The position numbers were made by a program, and so were the translations under genes. The notes below the pieces were generated by a model. It ran no database searches, had not been told where the DNA came from, and worked only from the letters and a program-made list of their open reading frames with translations. This document shows positions 26,854-35,809 of a DNA stretch of 64,000 nucleotides, one piece after another (the first letter of the stretch is position 1; each line of letters starts with the position of its first letter). Location of the stretch: assembly GCF_020164535.1 (NCBI RefSeq), contig NZ_JAIQZC010000001.1, forward strand, positions 1,240,001 to 1,304,000. The letters are read 5' to 3'. The stretch comes from Psychroflexus montanilacus. GTDB taxonomy: Bacteria; Bacteroidota; Bacteroidia; Flavobacteriales; Flavobacteriaceae.

Positions 26854-29160
26854 TTATTTTTTGTCTCTCGATTTCAATCTTAATTTAAGCAATCCAAAAA
26901 CACCTAGGGCAGCTACTATTAATACTGATATTTCAATCATCGTATCTATTCCTCTAAAGTCAACCAAAATTACATTAACTATATTTTTACCGCGAGCCAA
27001 TTTGTAGGCATTTTCAGCATAATATTCTGTAATCTCTGTATTTTTAGGTTCGTTGAGAACTCTCAGAATAAGCAAAGTGATTAAAATTCCAAAACTAATC
27101 GATAGAACTCCGTGCTTAATTCTAAGTCCTGTGTCTGAAAGTTTTAGGTATTTAGGCAATTTATACAGCACTAAAACAAACAATATTACTGTAAGTGTAT
27201 CAACGGAAAATTGAGTCATCGCCAAATCTGGCGCACTATAAAACAAGAATAGCAAACTAAAGGACAGACCAACCACACCAAGTGCAGCAACTGCGGCCAA
27301 TCTAGATTTAGTGAACACTGTATATAAAACTCCAGACAATAACATCAGTAGGATAGATATTTCATAAATGGTCAACTCTGTGAGCGTTGAAAAATCAATT
27401 TCTAATGAAAAGTCTGTGAATATGAGATAACCCAACAACAGTATAAGAAAGGCCACAATAATGGACAAGTAGTGCCTTAAGTACCCAGTTTGGAAAAAAT
27501 TAGTCCATAACCTGGAAAAAACAGCAAAGCCTTCAGACAACTTGAGAAGTAAATCTTTTGGAGCTATCACGTCTAGTTTTGCGATGGCATTTTCCAACGC
27601 ATGTTTCGGTTTTAATGTAAAATACAGCACTGTGCCAAGCAAAAGAGTGATGGCACTAAGTCCTAATATAGTATTGAATCCATGCCAGAGTTTAAGATGA
27701 AAATCCTCAAACTCGATGGCTTGGGTCATAGCGATTGGCTTGGCAAAAGCAGACTCTATCAATCCCGGGAATAATCCAAACACAAGACCAGCCAATGTCA
27801 TAACTAAAGGTGGAAGCCACATCAATGGAGATGGAAGATGTAACTTTTCAAATTTTTCTGGCAACTTACCCATGAAGGGCTTTACTCCTGCTACAAAACC
27901 AGCATAAAACAACAGCACATTGGTGGAAATAGCAATGATTGTGAGAAATATTGCATTGTCTTTAAAATGAAGTGTAGCCTCGTATATTAAATCTTTACCT
28001 ACAAACCCGAGAGTTGGAGGTACACCGCCGCTAATGAGAGCTGCTACAAAACCAGCAATAGCTACAGGCATCATAACTTTTCGCAAACCAGCTAGTTGAG
28101 TAACATCTCGTGTTCCTGTTTCATGGTCAATGATACCTGTAATTAAGAACAAAGAGGCCTTATATAAAGCGTGAACAACTATAAAAACGGCTGCAGCAAT
28201 AAGTGCGGCCTGAGTTCCTATCCCAATTAAAAACACCAGAATTCCCAAGGCTGAAATCGTAGAATAAGCCAAAATACCTTTCAGGTCGGTTCTGAAAATG
28301 ATGTGGAATGCTGAATACACCATAGTCACAGCCCCAACGCTAATTAAAATCGTGTGCCATATCTCTCCACCGTTCAAGACGGGTGTCATCCTAAATAACA
28401 AATACACCCCAGCTTTAACCATAGTGGCTGAGTGCAGATAAGTAGACACTGGCGTTGGTGCTTTCATAGCTCCAGGTAACCAGAAATGAAATGGAAATTG
28501 AGCAGATTTTGTAAATGCTGCACCAAAAATTAATAGTAAAATCAAAAGGTAATGAGGGCTATCTGTAATTACATCCCGCAACATAAGCATTTCAGAAATG
28601 CGGTAAGTCCCCGCTACATCGCCTAGCAACACAGCACCACCAAGTAGTAATAAACCCCCGATTCCTGTAATCCCTAAGGCTGTAAGTGCAGATTTACGAG
28701 AATCTGCCTTGTCGTTATTGAATCCAATCAAGTAAAATGATGAAATGCTGGTAAGCTCCCAAAAAATGAAAAGAGACATCAAGTTATCGGAAAGTACAAG
28801 ACCCAACATGGCAGCCATAAACAGACTTAAGTAACCATAAAAACGATCCAGATACTTGTGGTCTTTAAGATAAGCAGCCGTGTATAGAAAAACCAGCGAA
28901 CCCACTCCTGTAATCATTAACGCAAATAGCAAGGCTAAACCATCTAGAGTAAAACTGAGATTGACGCCAAAACTAGGTATCCACTCATGGTTTTCATAAA
29001 TTACTTCACCAGCAGAAACCTGAGGTAAAAACGTGAGGAAGTAAATAAATAAGCTAATTGGAATTAAAGAAGATAGAACAGCAAGTTTTCCCCTGAAATA
29101 AGATCCAGCAAACACAAGAAATAAAGAGAATAAAAATCCTAAAAGTACTGCTCCTAGCAT
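26854..29160 (-). CDS. mnhA: Na+/H+ antiporter subunit A
   Basis: A 768-residue MrpA. The N-terminal two thirds are NuoL-like (FSLTLDGLALLFALMITGVGSLVFLYTAAYL; KSAQFPFHFWLPGAMKAPTPVSTYLHSATMVKAGVYLL). The C-terminal third carries the MbhD/MbhE-like helices (FYSAPDLAMTQFSVDTLTVILFVLVLYKLPKYL). The order A-B-C-D-E-F-G is complete, so this is a functional seven-subunit antiporter, likely exchanging Na+ for H+ and suited to a saline or alkaline habitat. Its upstream region holds a minus-strand TATATTTG box at 29179-29186. Confidence 0.94.
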   Translation of the reverse strand: MLGAVLLGFLFSLFLVFAGSYFRGKLAVLSSLIPISLFIYFLTFLPQVSAGEVIYENHEWIPSFGVNLSFTLDGLALLFALMITGVGSLVFLYTAAYLKDHKYLDRFYGYLSLFMAAMLGLVLSDNLMSLFIFWELTSISSFYLIGFNNDKADSRKSALTALGITGIGGLLLLGGAVLLGDVAGTYRISEMLMLRDVITDSPHYLLILLLIFGAAFTKSAQFPFHFWLPGAMKAPTPVSTYLHSATMVKAGVYLLFRMTPVLNGGEIWHTILISVGAVTMVYSAFHIIFRTDLKGILAYSTISALGILVFLIGIGTQAALIAAAVFIVVHALYKASLFLITGIIDHETGTRDVTQLAGLRKVMMPVAIAGFVAALISGGVPPTLGFVGKDLIYEATLHFKDNAIFLTIIAISTNVLLFYAGFVAGVKPFMGKLPEKFEKLHLPSPLMWLPPLVMTLAGLVFGLFPGLIESAFAKPIAMTQAIEFEDFHLKLWHGFNTILGLSAITLLLGTVLYFTLKPKHALENAIAKLDVIAPKDLLLKLSEGFAVFSRLWTNFFQTGYLRHYLSIIVAFLILLLGYLIFTDFSLEIDFSTLTELTIYEISILLMLLSGVLYTVFTKSRLAAVAALGVVGLSFSLLFLFYSAPDLAMTQFSVDTLTVILFVLVLYKLPKYLKLSDTGLRIKHGVLSISFGILITLLILRVLNEPKNTEITEYYAENAYKLARGKNIVNVILVDFRGIDTMIEISVLIVAALGVFGLLKLRLKSRDKK

Positions 29161-29266
29161 GCTATAATTTATTTTTTACAAATATATCGATATTTCACAA
29201 AGAGTATAACTCTTAGAATACTTAGCATTCTAAATGTAAAAATCCTTTGCGACATTTTTTTAAATA

Positions 29267-29296
29267 AATATGCTGTTGAACGTTCAACAGCATATT
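29267..29296 (-). terminator. Terminator after osmC
   Basis: A perfect 30-base palindrome (29267-29281 with 29282-29296) lies 20 bases past the osmC stop, followed on the minus strand by an A/T-rich run. It separates osmC from the Mrp operon promoter. Confidence 0.65.
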
Positions 29297-29315
29297 TATA
29301 AAATTTTGATCTTGA

Positions 29316-29729
29316 TTAGATGAGTTCAGCTTCCACTGAAATTTCGGTGTCGAGCAACTTTGATATAGGGCAATTCGTTTTGGCCTTGTGTACTAGTTCA
29401 TCAAATTTACCTTGGTCAATTTTATCAATTTTAGCTTTAAGTGTAAGATGAGATTGAGTGATATTTCCATCTTTGAAAGTTACTTCTCCTTTAGTTTCAA
29501 GGCTTTCTGGCACAAACTCTTCTTCTGTTAAGAAAGCGGAAAGCTGCATTGCAAAGCAGCCCGCATGAGCAGCAGCAATCAACTCCTCGGGATTGGTACC
29601 CTTCCCATCTTCAAAACGAGAATTGAATGAGTAAGCCGTGTTTTCTAAGATTCCACTTTGTGAAGAAAGTGATCCGTTTCCATCTTTAATGCTTCCTTTC
29701 CAAATTGCTGTTGCGTGTCTTTTCATCAT
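29316..29729 (-). CDS. osmC: OsmC family peroxiredoxin
   Basis: A 137-residue OsmC/Ohr-fold thiol peroxidase. The two redox Cys are visible: AAAHAGCFAMQLS (peroxidatic, near residue 56) and KTNCPISKLL (resolving, near residue 120). GTNPEELIAAAHAGC is the standard motif. It would reduce organic hydroperoxides in the cytoplasm. It is preceded by the DUF2007 gene on the same strand, with a gap of about 80 bases. Confidence 0.88.
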   Translation of the reverse strand: MMKRHATAIWKGSIKDGNGSLSSQSGILENTAYSFNSRFEDGKGTNPEELIAAAHAGCFAMQLSAFLTEEEFVPESLETKGEVTFKDGNITQSHLTLKAKIDKIDQGKFDELVHKAKTNCPISKLLDTEISVEAELI

Positions 29730-29810
29730 TAATTTTTTCTAAAATTAGTTATAATTATGAGCATGCAATTGGATTTCAAATAAAATTAACCAAATGCTCA
29801 TCTTGGATGA

Positions 29811-30014
29811 CTATTCAGATTGAAATTGCTTTATAATTTCTCTTGCTTTTTCAAAGTCCTTTTCATTAACCTTAAGTTCATAATCGCCAAATACTCCTGC
29901 AAAACCGGGATCTACATTATTAATTTCGAAATTCTCAATTCCTTCAGAATCTAATAAATTTTTAATTCCCATTAGTTCTACTTTAGATTTTGTAATCAAT
30001 ATTTTTTTTGTCAT
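29811..30014 (-). CDS. DUF2007 domain-containing protein
   Basis: A 67-residue protein beginning MTKKILITKSKVELMGIKNLLDSEGI and ending VNEKDFEKAREIIKQFQSE. This is the DUF2007 (putative signal-transducing protein) fold, a small beta-alpha-beta unit that resembles PII-like proteins. Its role is unknown. It starts 15 bases after thiL and is likely in the same transcript. Confidence 0.8.
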   Translation of the reverse strand: MTKKILITKSKVELMGIKNLLDSEGIENFEINNVDPGFAGVFGDYELKVNEKDFEKAREIIKQFQSE

Positions 30015-30029
30015 GACAGCCGATTTTAA

Positions 30030-31079
30030 TTAGTCCTCATCCTGCATCCCGTTCCAGCCTCTGGCCTTTATCGGGATTTTTGTATTCATTCTTGAAATCA
30101 AATGTATACCATCGCTTTGTTCTGCCATGTGACCAATTACAGTAAGATTGGGATTTGCTTTTATTTTTTCAAAATCAGATTGATCGATCGTAAAAAGCAA
30201 TTCATAATCTTCTCCCCCATTGAGCACTACTGTCGTAGAATCCAATTCAAACTCCTCACAGGTTGAAATACAAAGTGGATCCAAAGGCAGCTTATCTTCA
30301 AATAAATTAGCTCCCACTTTCGAATGTTTGCATAAATGCATCAATTCAGAAGATAAACCATCGCTTATATCAATCATGGAAGTAGGTTTTACTTCAAGTG
30401 CTTTTAGAAGTTCCACAATATCTTTTCTAGATTCAGGCTTCAATTGACGTTCTACAATATAGGTATATTTTTCAAGATCGGGCTGAGCATTAGGATTGAC
30501 TTTAAACACTTCGTTCTCACGCTGTAAAACTTTCAGTCCTAAAAAAGCTCCACCTAAATCTCCGGAAACCACCAGCAAATCGTTGGGTTTGGCCCCACTT
30601 CTGTAGGTAATATCTTCTGGCTTGGCCTGGCCCATTGCCGTTATGCTTATGGTTAAACCTTTTATAGCTGAGGTAGTATCGCCACCTACAACATCCACAT
30701 TATACAAATCTGCTGCAGCAGTAATACCGCTGTATAACTCTTCTAAAGCTTCTACTGTAAATCTATTTGAGCAAGCGATGGAAACCGTAATTTGCTCAGC
30801 CTGTGCGTTCATCGCATAAACATCTGATAAATTGACCATCACTGCTTTATAGCCTAAGTGTTTTAATGGCATGTAGGCCAGGTCGAAGTGAATCCCTTCT
30901 ACTAAAAGATCGGTTGTGACCAACGTATGTTTATCATGATTTAATACAGCAGCATCATCCCCAATGCTCTTCACGGTCGAAGAATGCTTTACCTTTAGAA
31001 ATTGAGTAAGATGATCAATTAGACCAAACTCCCCTAGTTCTGATAGTTTTGTCTTGCTGTCTTTACTATTTTGAAACAT
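30030..31079 (-). CDS. thiL: Thiamine-monophosphate kinase
   Basis: About 349 residues from the ATG at 31079; an in-frame ATG at 31157 would add 26 residues not typical of the family, and a TAACTTTG box at 31100-31107 lies between the two. ThiL phosphorylates thiamine phosphate to thiamine pyrophosphate. Seen are GDDAAVL near residue 40, NLSDVYAMNAQAEQITVS (the D-x-x-A-M motif), VVGGDTTS and MIDISDGLSSELMHL. There is no TPP riboswitch upstream. Confidence 0.92.
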   Translation of the reverse strand: MFQNSKDSKTKLSELGEFGLIDHLTQFLKVKHSSTVKSIGDDAAVLNHDKHTLVTTDLLVEGIHFDLAYMPLKHLGYKAVMVNLSDVYAMNAQAEQITVSIACSNRFTVEALEELYSGITAAADLYNVDVVGGDTTSAIKGLTISITAMGQAKPEDITYRSGAKPNDLLVVSGDLGGAFLGLKVLQRENEVFKVNPNAQPDLEKYTYIVERQLKPESRKDIVELLKALEVKPTSMIDISDGLSSELMHLCKHSKVGANLFEDKLPLDPLCISTCEEFELDSTTVVLNGGEDYELLFTIDQSDFEKIKANPNLTVIGHMAEQSDGIHLISRMNTKIPIKARGWNGMQDED

Positions 31080-31216
31080 GTCATTTTTATTTTGAAATGC
31101 AAAGTTAGTTAAAGGTTTTGGATAGTTGAGAGTTAAAGCTAAGAGTCCTATATTCATAACATTAGACGTTTATACGAATTAAATCTTTTCCGCTATATTT
31201 GGATAAAATTCTTATT

Positions 31217-32632
31217 TTGAAAAAGATTTACTCTGTTTTTTTTGCTTTCTTATTTGGTTCAACGATGTATTCCCAAATTCCTTGTGAAAATGGCTTTGCA
31301 GGGTCTTATCCATGCAATGATTACGATTTAATGGCTCATATTGACCTAAATGAACTTTCTGCAAGCTCTGGAAACGATTCATGGGGGTGGACAGATCCTG
31401 AGGACGGCAAAGAATACGCCTTAATGGGCTTAACCAACGGCACGGCTTTTATTGATATTTCAAACCCAACCGAACCAGTTTATCTTGGCAAACTCCCTAC
31501 TCATACTCAGTCTAGTAGCTGGAGAGATATCAAAGTTTACAACAATTTTGCTTTTGTGGTTTCGGAAGCTAGCGGTCATGGTATGCAGGTGTTTGATCTA
31601 ACTCGACTGAGAAATGTCACTAATGCACCCACCACCTTTGATAATGATGCGCATTACGATGGTTTTGGGAATGCACACAATATTATCATCAATGAGTCTG
31701 AACCTTATGCTTATGCTGTAGGCTCCTCAACCTTTAATGGAGGAGCACATATTGTAGATATTTCAGACCCACTTAATCCTATTTTTGCTGGAGGTTATGA
31801 CGGAAGTTTTTACACCCATGATGCCCAGGTAGTCACTTATGAAGGCCCGGATAGTGATTATACCGGTAAAGAAATATTTCTGGGAAGCAATGAAGATGAA
31901 GTCGTTTTTGTAGATGTTTCCGACCCTTCTAATCCAGTGTTAATCTCTACCGTTTCATATAGCAATATTGGCTATACGCATCAAGGCTGGCTAACTGAAG
32001 ATCACCGCTATTTTTTACTTGGTGATGAATTTGATGAAGCAAATTTTGGATTCGATACAAAAACCATCATTTTTGATTTGGAAGATTTGGACAATCCTAG
32101 CTTCCTCTTCAACTATTTTGGACCTTCTTCTGCAATAGATCATAACGGATATGTGCATGGAAATACGTTCTTCCTTTCTAATTATAATGCTGGTATTAGA
32201 ATGGTTGATATAACCTCTATCGGCTCTCAAGACATAAACGAAATTGATTATTTTGATACTTATCCTGAAAATGATAATGCGGGCTTCCGAGGCGTTTGGA
32301 GTAATTACCCTTACTTTGAAAGTGGTAATATTGTAGTGAGTGATATCAACAGAGGTTTTTTTCTGATCAGAAAGTCAGGCACGCTTAATACAACTGATTT
32401 TGCTCAAAATAACTTTTCAATATTTCCTAATCCTGCAAAAACTTTCGTTCAGATTCAAACTCCATCAGAAGCGATTCAATTAATTGAGCTTTACAATCTA
32501 ATGGGACAAAAAGTATTTTCTCAAACCTATAAAAATCAGAAGGATGTCCAAATAAACGTGGAGTCTTTGAAAACTGGCCTTTATATGCTTAAAATCAACA
32601 ATTCATTTACCAGAAAACTTGTTATTAACTAA
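31217..32632 (+). CDS. LVIVD-repeat 'choice-of-anchor B' protein with T9SS tail
   Basis: A 471-residue protein if translation starts at the TTG at 31217, giving the signal peptide (M)KKIYSVFFAFLFGSTMYSQ. A TTG at 31199 is also open, but it overlaps a TATATTTG -7 box (31194-31201), so it is unlikely. LVIVD-type beta-propeller repeats appear as FIDISNPTEPVYLGKLPTH, IVDISDPLNPIFAGGYD and FVDVSDPSNPVLIS. The C-terminus (FSIFPNPAKTFVQIQTP ... GLYMLKINNSFTRKLVIN) is a type A T9SS sorting domain. Its stop overlaps the next start (TAATG). It heads the four-gene MbnP/MbnH operon. Confidence 0.82.
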   Translation: MKKIYSVFFAFLFGSTMYSQIPCENGFAGSYPCNDYDLMAHIDLNELSASSGNDSWGWTDPEDGKEYALMGLTNGTAFIDISNPTEPVYLGKLPTHTQSSSWRDIKVYNNFAFVVSEASGHGMQVFDLTRLRNVTNAPTTFDNDAHYDGFGNAHNIIINESEPYAYAVGSSTFNGGAHIVDISDPLNPIFAGGYDGSFYTHDAQVVTYEGPDSDYTGKEIFLGSNEDEVVFVDVSDPSNPVLISTVSYSNIGYTHQGWLTEDHRYFLLGDEFDEANFGFDTKTIIFDLEDLDNPSFLFNYFGPSSAIDHNGYVHGNTFFLSNYNAGIRMVDITSIGSQDINEIDYFDTYPENDNAGFRGVWSNYPYFESGNIVVSDINRGFFLIRKSGTLNTTDFAQNNFSIFPNPAKTFVQIQTPSEAIQLIELYNLMGQKVFSQTYKNQKDVQINVESLKTGLYMLKINNSFTRKLVIN

Positions 32633-34002
32633 TGCTAAAATCAATTATATATCTCATTTTTATAGCCATACTTATCTCTTGCTCTAGTGATGACGACCAG
32701 GCTGAAGAACAAACGGATGAGGCACAGGAATTCCTTGGCGAAGTAAGTATTGCTAAAACCATAGGCGGATCTCAGCAGGATGATTTTCTATCGGTAGTTG
32801 CTACTCCTGACGGAGGCGCAGCAGCTTTTGGGTTCACCCAAAGTAATGATGGAGATGTGGTAGGGAAATCTGCTACAGATAGCGATTACTGGCTGGTCAA
32901 ATTTGACGAAAACCTCAACATAGAATGGCAGCAAGTATTTGGGGGCAGCAATGATGACCGCGGACAGGACATGATTTCAACTTCAGATGGTGGGTTCATT
33001 GTAAATGGTTTCACCAGAAGTCTGGATGGTGACGTCTCCCAAAACTTTGGATTTCAAGACTATTGGGTGGTAAAGCTAGATGCTAATGGCAGCATACAAT
33101 GGGAAAGAAGTATAGGCTATTCTGGAAACGATCGAGGTTATGGCATTACTTCAACCAAAGACGGTGGATATTTTGCTACTGGCTTCCTTGATGTAACAGC
33201 ATCGGGAGGTGAAGGAAATGATGATTTTAATAACTTAAAGACCAATCACGAAACTGCTTTACCAAAGCATGGAGTAGGCGAATTTTGGGGAATCAAACTT
33301 TCGGGCGAAGGCGAAATGGAATGGAGAAGATATTTTGGAGGAACCAATAATGACAGAAGCTACGGCAGCTTACAGACGGAAGATGGTGGGTTTATTCAAG
33401 TTGGGCATTCTGAAAGTGACGATTTTGATATTACAAACCCCAGAGGAAGCTACGATGTATGGGTAGTTAAAACAAACTCTAATGGAGATTTGGATTGGCA
33501 AAAGAATTTTGGTGGAAGTAGTATAGAAGTGGGTTATGATGTGATTCAAACAGACGATAATAACTTTATGCTGGTGGGTGATACCCGAAGTGATGACCAA
33601 GACGTTTCTAATCTAAAGGGGAATGCTGATGTTTGGGTAATTAAATTTGATAACGAAGGAAATAAAATTTGGGAAAACACCTATGGAGGACCCAACTTTG
33701 ATGCAGGCAGATCGATAATACCCATAGGGAATGATGAGTATTTTGTCACAAGCAGCTCTCAAAGTCAAACCGATCAACTCTCATCAAATTATGGATTAAA
33801 TGATGTATGGACTTTTATTATTGATGGTAGTGGAAATTTAAAATGGCAAAAAAATATTGGTGGAACTGGTTTAGACTTCGGAAACGATGCTGCTCAAAAT
33901 ACTAAAGGAGAAATATTTGTAGTTGGAAGTAGTGAAAGTGAGGATAACGACTTCATAATCAATAAGGGAGATAAAGATGCATTCATTCTAAAACTGAAGT
34001 AA
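32632..34002 (+). CDS. Lipoprotein with repeated propeller-like modules
   Basis: A 456-residue lipoprotein (MLKSIIYLIFIAILISCSSDDD, Cys at 17). It has about seven modules of 50-60 residues, each with a pattern GGxxxDxxxxxxxTxDGGxxxxGxTxSxDGDV followed by DxWVVKxDxxGxxxW. Examples are TPDGGAAAFGFTQSNDGDV and STSDGGFIVNGFTRSLDGDV. The arrangement suggests a beta-propeller displayed at the outer membrane. The function is unknown. It is joined to the LVIVD gene by a one-base start/stop overlap and followed after one base by mbnP. Confidence 0.75.
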   Translation: MLKSIIYLIFIAILISCSSDDDQAEEQTDEAQEFLGEVSIAKTIGGSQQDDFLSVVATPDGGAAAFGFTQSNDGDVVGKSATDSDYWLVKFDENLNIEWQQVFGGSNDDRGQDMISTSDGGFIVNGFTRSLDGDVSQNFGFQDYWVVKLDANGSIQWERSIGYSGNDRGYGITSTKDGGYFATGFLDVTASGGEGNDDFNNLKTNHETALPKHGVGEFWGIKLSGEGEMEWRRYFGGTNNDRSYGSLQTEDGGFIQVGHSESDDFDITNPRGSYDVWVVKTNSNGDLDWQKNFGGSSIEVGYDVIQTDDNNFMLVGDTRSDDQDVSNLKGNADVWVIKFDNEGNKIWENTYGGPNFDAGRSIIPIGNDEYFVTSSSQSQTDQLSSNYGLNDVWTFIIDGSGNLKWQKNIGGTGLDFGNDAAQNTKGEIFVVGSSESEDNDFIINKGDKDAFILKLK

Positions 34003-34003
34003 A

Positions 34004-34759
34004 ATGAAAAAAATCATCACTTTAATAGGTTTCGCTTTGTTAATGTCTTCTTGTAGTAACGATGGCGACACCAAGAATATTACAATAAGTTTTGAGAATA
34101 AAATAGCTGGGGATCGAATTAATCTTGGAACTGGAAATTATCAAAACACATCCAACGAATCTTACTCAATTGATGAGCTCAAATACATTATCAGCAATAT
34201 TCAATTGGTAAAAGAGAATGGAGAGGTGTTCACCTATCCTCAAGATAACAGTTACTTTTTAATCAACGAAAGTGAACCAGAAAGCCAAATTATTGTTTTA
34301 AACAATGTTCCTGCTCAAGACTTTCAAACACTCAAATTTGGGATTGGTATAGATCAAACCAATTACCCCTTGAATGGGGTAGACAACTTTGTCCCTACTG
34401 CAGAAGAAAACCAGATGTTATGGAGCTGGTCAGCTGGCTATATCTTTTTCAAAATAGAAGGTGATTTTTCAATAGAGAACGAAAGCCATCAGGATAATTT
34501 CTTGTTTCATATCGGTAGTCACGGGACAAATCTAGATAATTATAAAACCGTTGAATTATCGGCTACTCAATTTGATTTGGATCTTACGCGTAAAGATCTC
34601 ATTGCCATTGAAACTGATATATCCAAACTTTTCAATGCTGTTCACGACATCAGGATCAATGATAAATCAGATATTCAGGTAGACCCTGTAAATGCGCCAA
34701 AAATTGCTGAAAATGCAAGTCAGATGTTTTCATTGAAGCCAACTCACAGCACTAATTAA
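34004..34759 (+). CDS. MbnP-like copper-associated lipoprotein
   Basis: A 251-residue lipoprotein (MKKIITLIGFALLMSSCSND). Its body matches the MbnP family: NLGTGNYQNTSNESYSIDELKYIISNIQLV near the N-terminus, then ENQMLWSWSAGYIFFKIEGD with Trp at about 140 and 142, and VHDIRI near the end. In methanotrophs MbnP binds copper after its partner MbnH oxidises a Trp to kynurenine. Here the mbnH-like gene follows after 8 bases, so the same chemistry is plausible. There is no methanobactin precursor or biosynthesis gene in the window. Confidence 0.82.
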   Translation: MKKIITLIGFALLMSSCSNDGDTKNITISFENKIAGDRINLGTGNYQNTSNESYSIDELKYIISNIQLVKENGEVFTYPQDNSYFLINESEPESQIIVLNNVPAQDFQTLKFGIGIDQTNYPLNGVDNFVPTAEENQMLWSWSAGYIFFKIEGDFSIENESHQDNFLFHIGSHGTNLDNYKTVELSATQFDLDLTRKDLIAIETDISKLFNAVHDIRINDKSDIQVDPVNAPKIAENASQMFSLKPTHSTN

Positions 34760-34767
34760 ATTTAAGG

Positions 34768-35808
34768 ATGAAATTGTCATTATTAATTTTTTGTCTGTAT
34801 TTCTGTTTGGCTTGTAACAGCGATGAGGATACTTATGTTCCAATTTCAGAAGACAAAGCATTGGATTTTCCCCAACCCGATTTTTTTCCTCAACCCGTTT
34901 ACGATTTAGATGAAAACCCTCCAACAGAAAAAGGATTCGAATTAGGCAAGAAGCTATTTTATGACGGCCGGTTATCCTCAACAGGTGTTATTTCCTGTGG
35001 GTTCTGTCATATTCAGGAATTTTCCTTCACGCATCACACCCACGAAGTTAGCCATGGCGTCAATGGAGCTTTAGGAACCCGTAATGCACAACCTCTTGTT
35101 AACCTGGCCTATTTTAATGAGTTTTCCTGGGACGGTGCAGCACCTCACCTAGATGCATTTTCTATTATCCCTATCACTACAGATGTAGAAATGAATGAAA
35201 CGGTCACCAATGTGTTGAACAAACTTGAAAGTGACGAGGAATATATTGACCTTTTCTCAATAGCTTTTGAAAATGGAAAGGTCAATACGCAGAACATGTT
35301 CAGAGCTTTATCTCAGTTTATGGTGATGATGGTTTCTGCAGATACCAAATACGATAAAGTCCTAGAGGGCAACGCCGTATTCACTGAAGCTGAAGCTGCA
35401 GGTAAAGCCTTGTTTGATTCCAAATGTTCTGGTTGTCATGAAGGCATTCTTTTCACTGATCAATCTTACCGAAATAATGGTTTACCTATTGATCCCAGGT
35501 ATAATGATATAGGCAGAAAACGAGTGACTGGTCTTGAAACCGACAAATACAAATTCAAAGTTCCTTCCTTAAGAAATATAGCTGTAAGCTTACCCTATAT
35601 GCATGATGGTCGTTTTAAGACACTTAAAGAAGTCCTAGACTTTTATGATTCTGGCGTTCAACTTACAGAAAATCTTGATTCTGTTTTCCAGCAAAGCAAC
35701 TCAATAGGGATTTCTCTTTCTGAAACTGAAAAGGAACAACTTATCGCTTTCCTTAACACTTTAACCGATGACAATTTTCTTCTTGACAGAAGGTTTTCTG
35801 AGTTTTAA
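34768..35808 (+). CDS. MbnH-like di-haem cytochrome c peroxidase family protein
   Basis: A 346-residue lipoprotein-type protein (MKLSLLIFCLYFCLACNSDED). It has two c-type haem sites, C77-G-F-C80-H81 and C220-S-G-C223-H224, the layout of the di-haem peroxidase/MauG superfamily. FKVPSLRNIAVSLPYMHDGRF near residue 270 is the conserved C-terminal haem-region motif. Its pairing with MbnP points to an MbnH role (Trp oxidation on the partner) rather than simple H2O2 detoxification. The stop is one base from the convergent GH15 stop. Confidence 0.85.
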   Translation: MKLSLLIFCLYFCLACNSDEDTYVPISEDKALDFPQPDFFPQPVYDLDENPPTEKGFELGKKLFYDGRLSSTGVISCGFCHIQEFSFTHHTHEVSHGVNGALGTRNAQPLVNLAYFNEFSWDGAAPHLDAFSIIPITTDVEMNETVTNVLNKLESDEEYIDLFSIAFENGKVNTQNMFRALSQFMVMMVSADTKYDKVLEGNAVFTEAEAAGKALFDSKCSGCHEGILFTDQSYRNNGLPIDPRYNDIGRKRVTGLETDKYKFKVPSLRNIAVSLPYMHDGRFKTLKEVLDFYDSGVQLTENLDSVFQQSNSIGISLSETEKEQLIAFLNTLTDDNFLLDRRFSEF

Positions 35809-35809
35809 G

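Noticed and set aside
30030-31200. TPP riboswitch upstream of thiL
   Set aside because: No thi-box-like sequence was found in the short upstream region; ThiL genes are usually not under such control.
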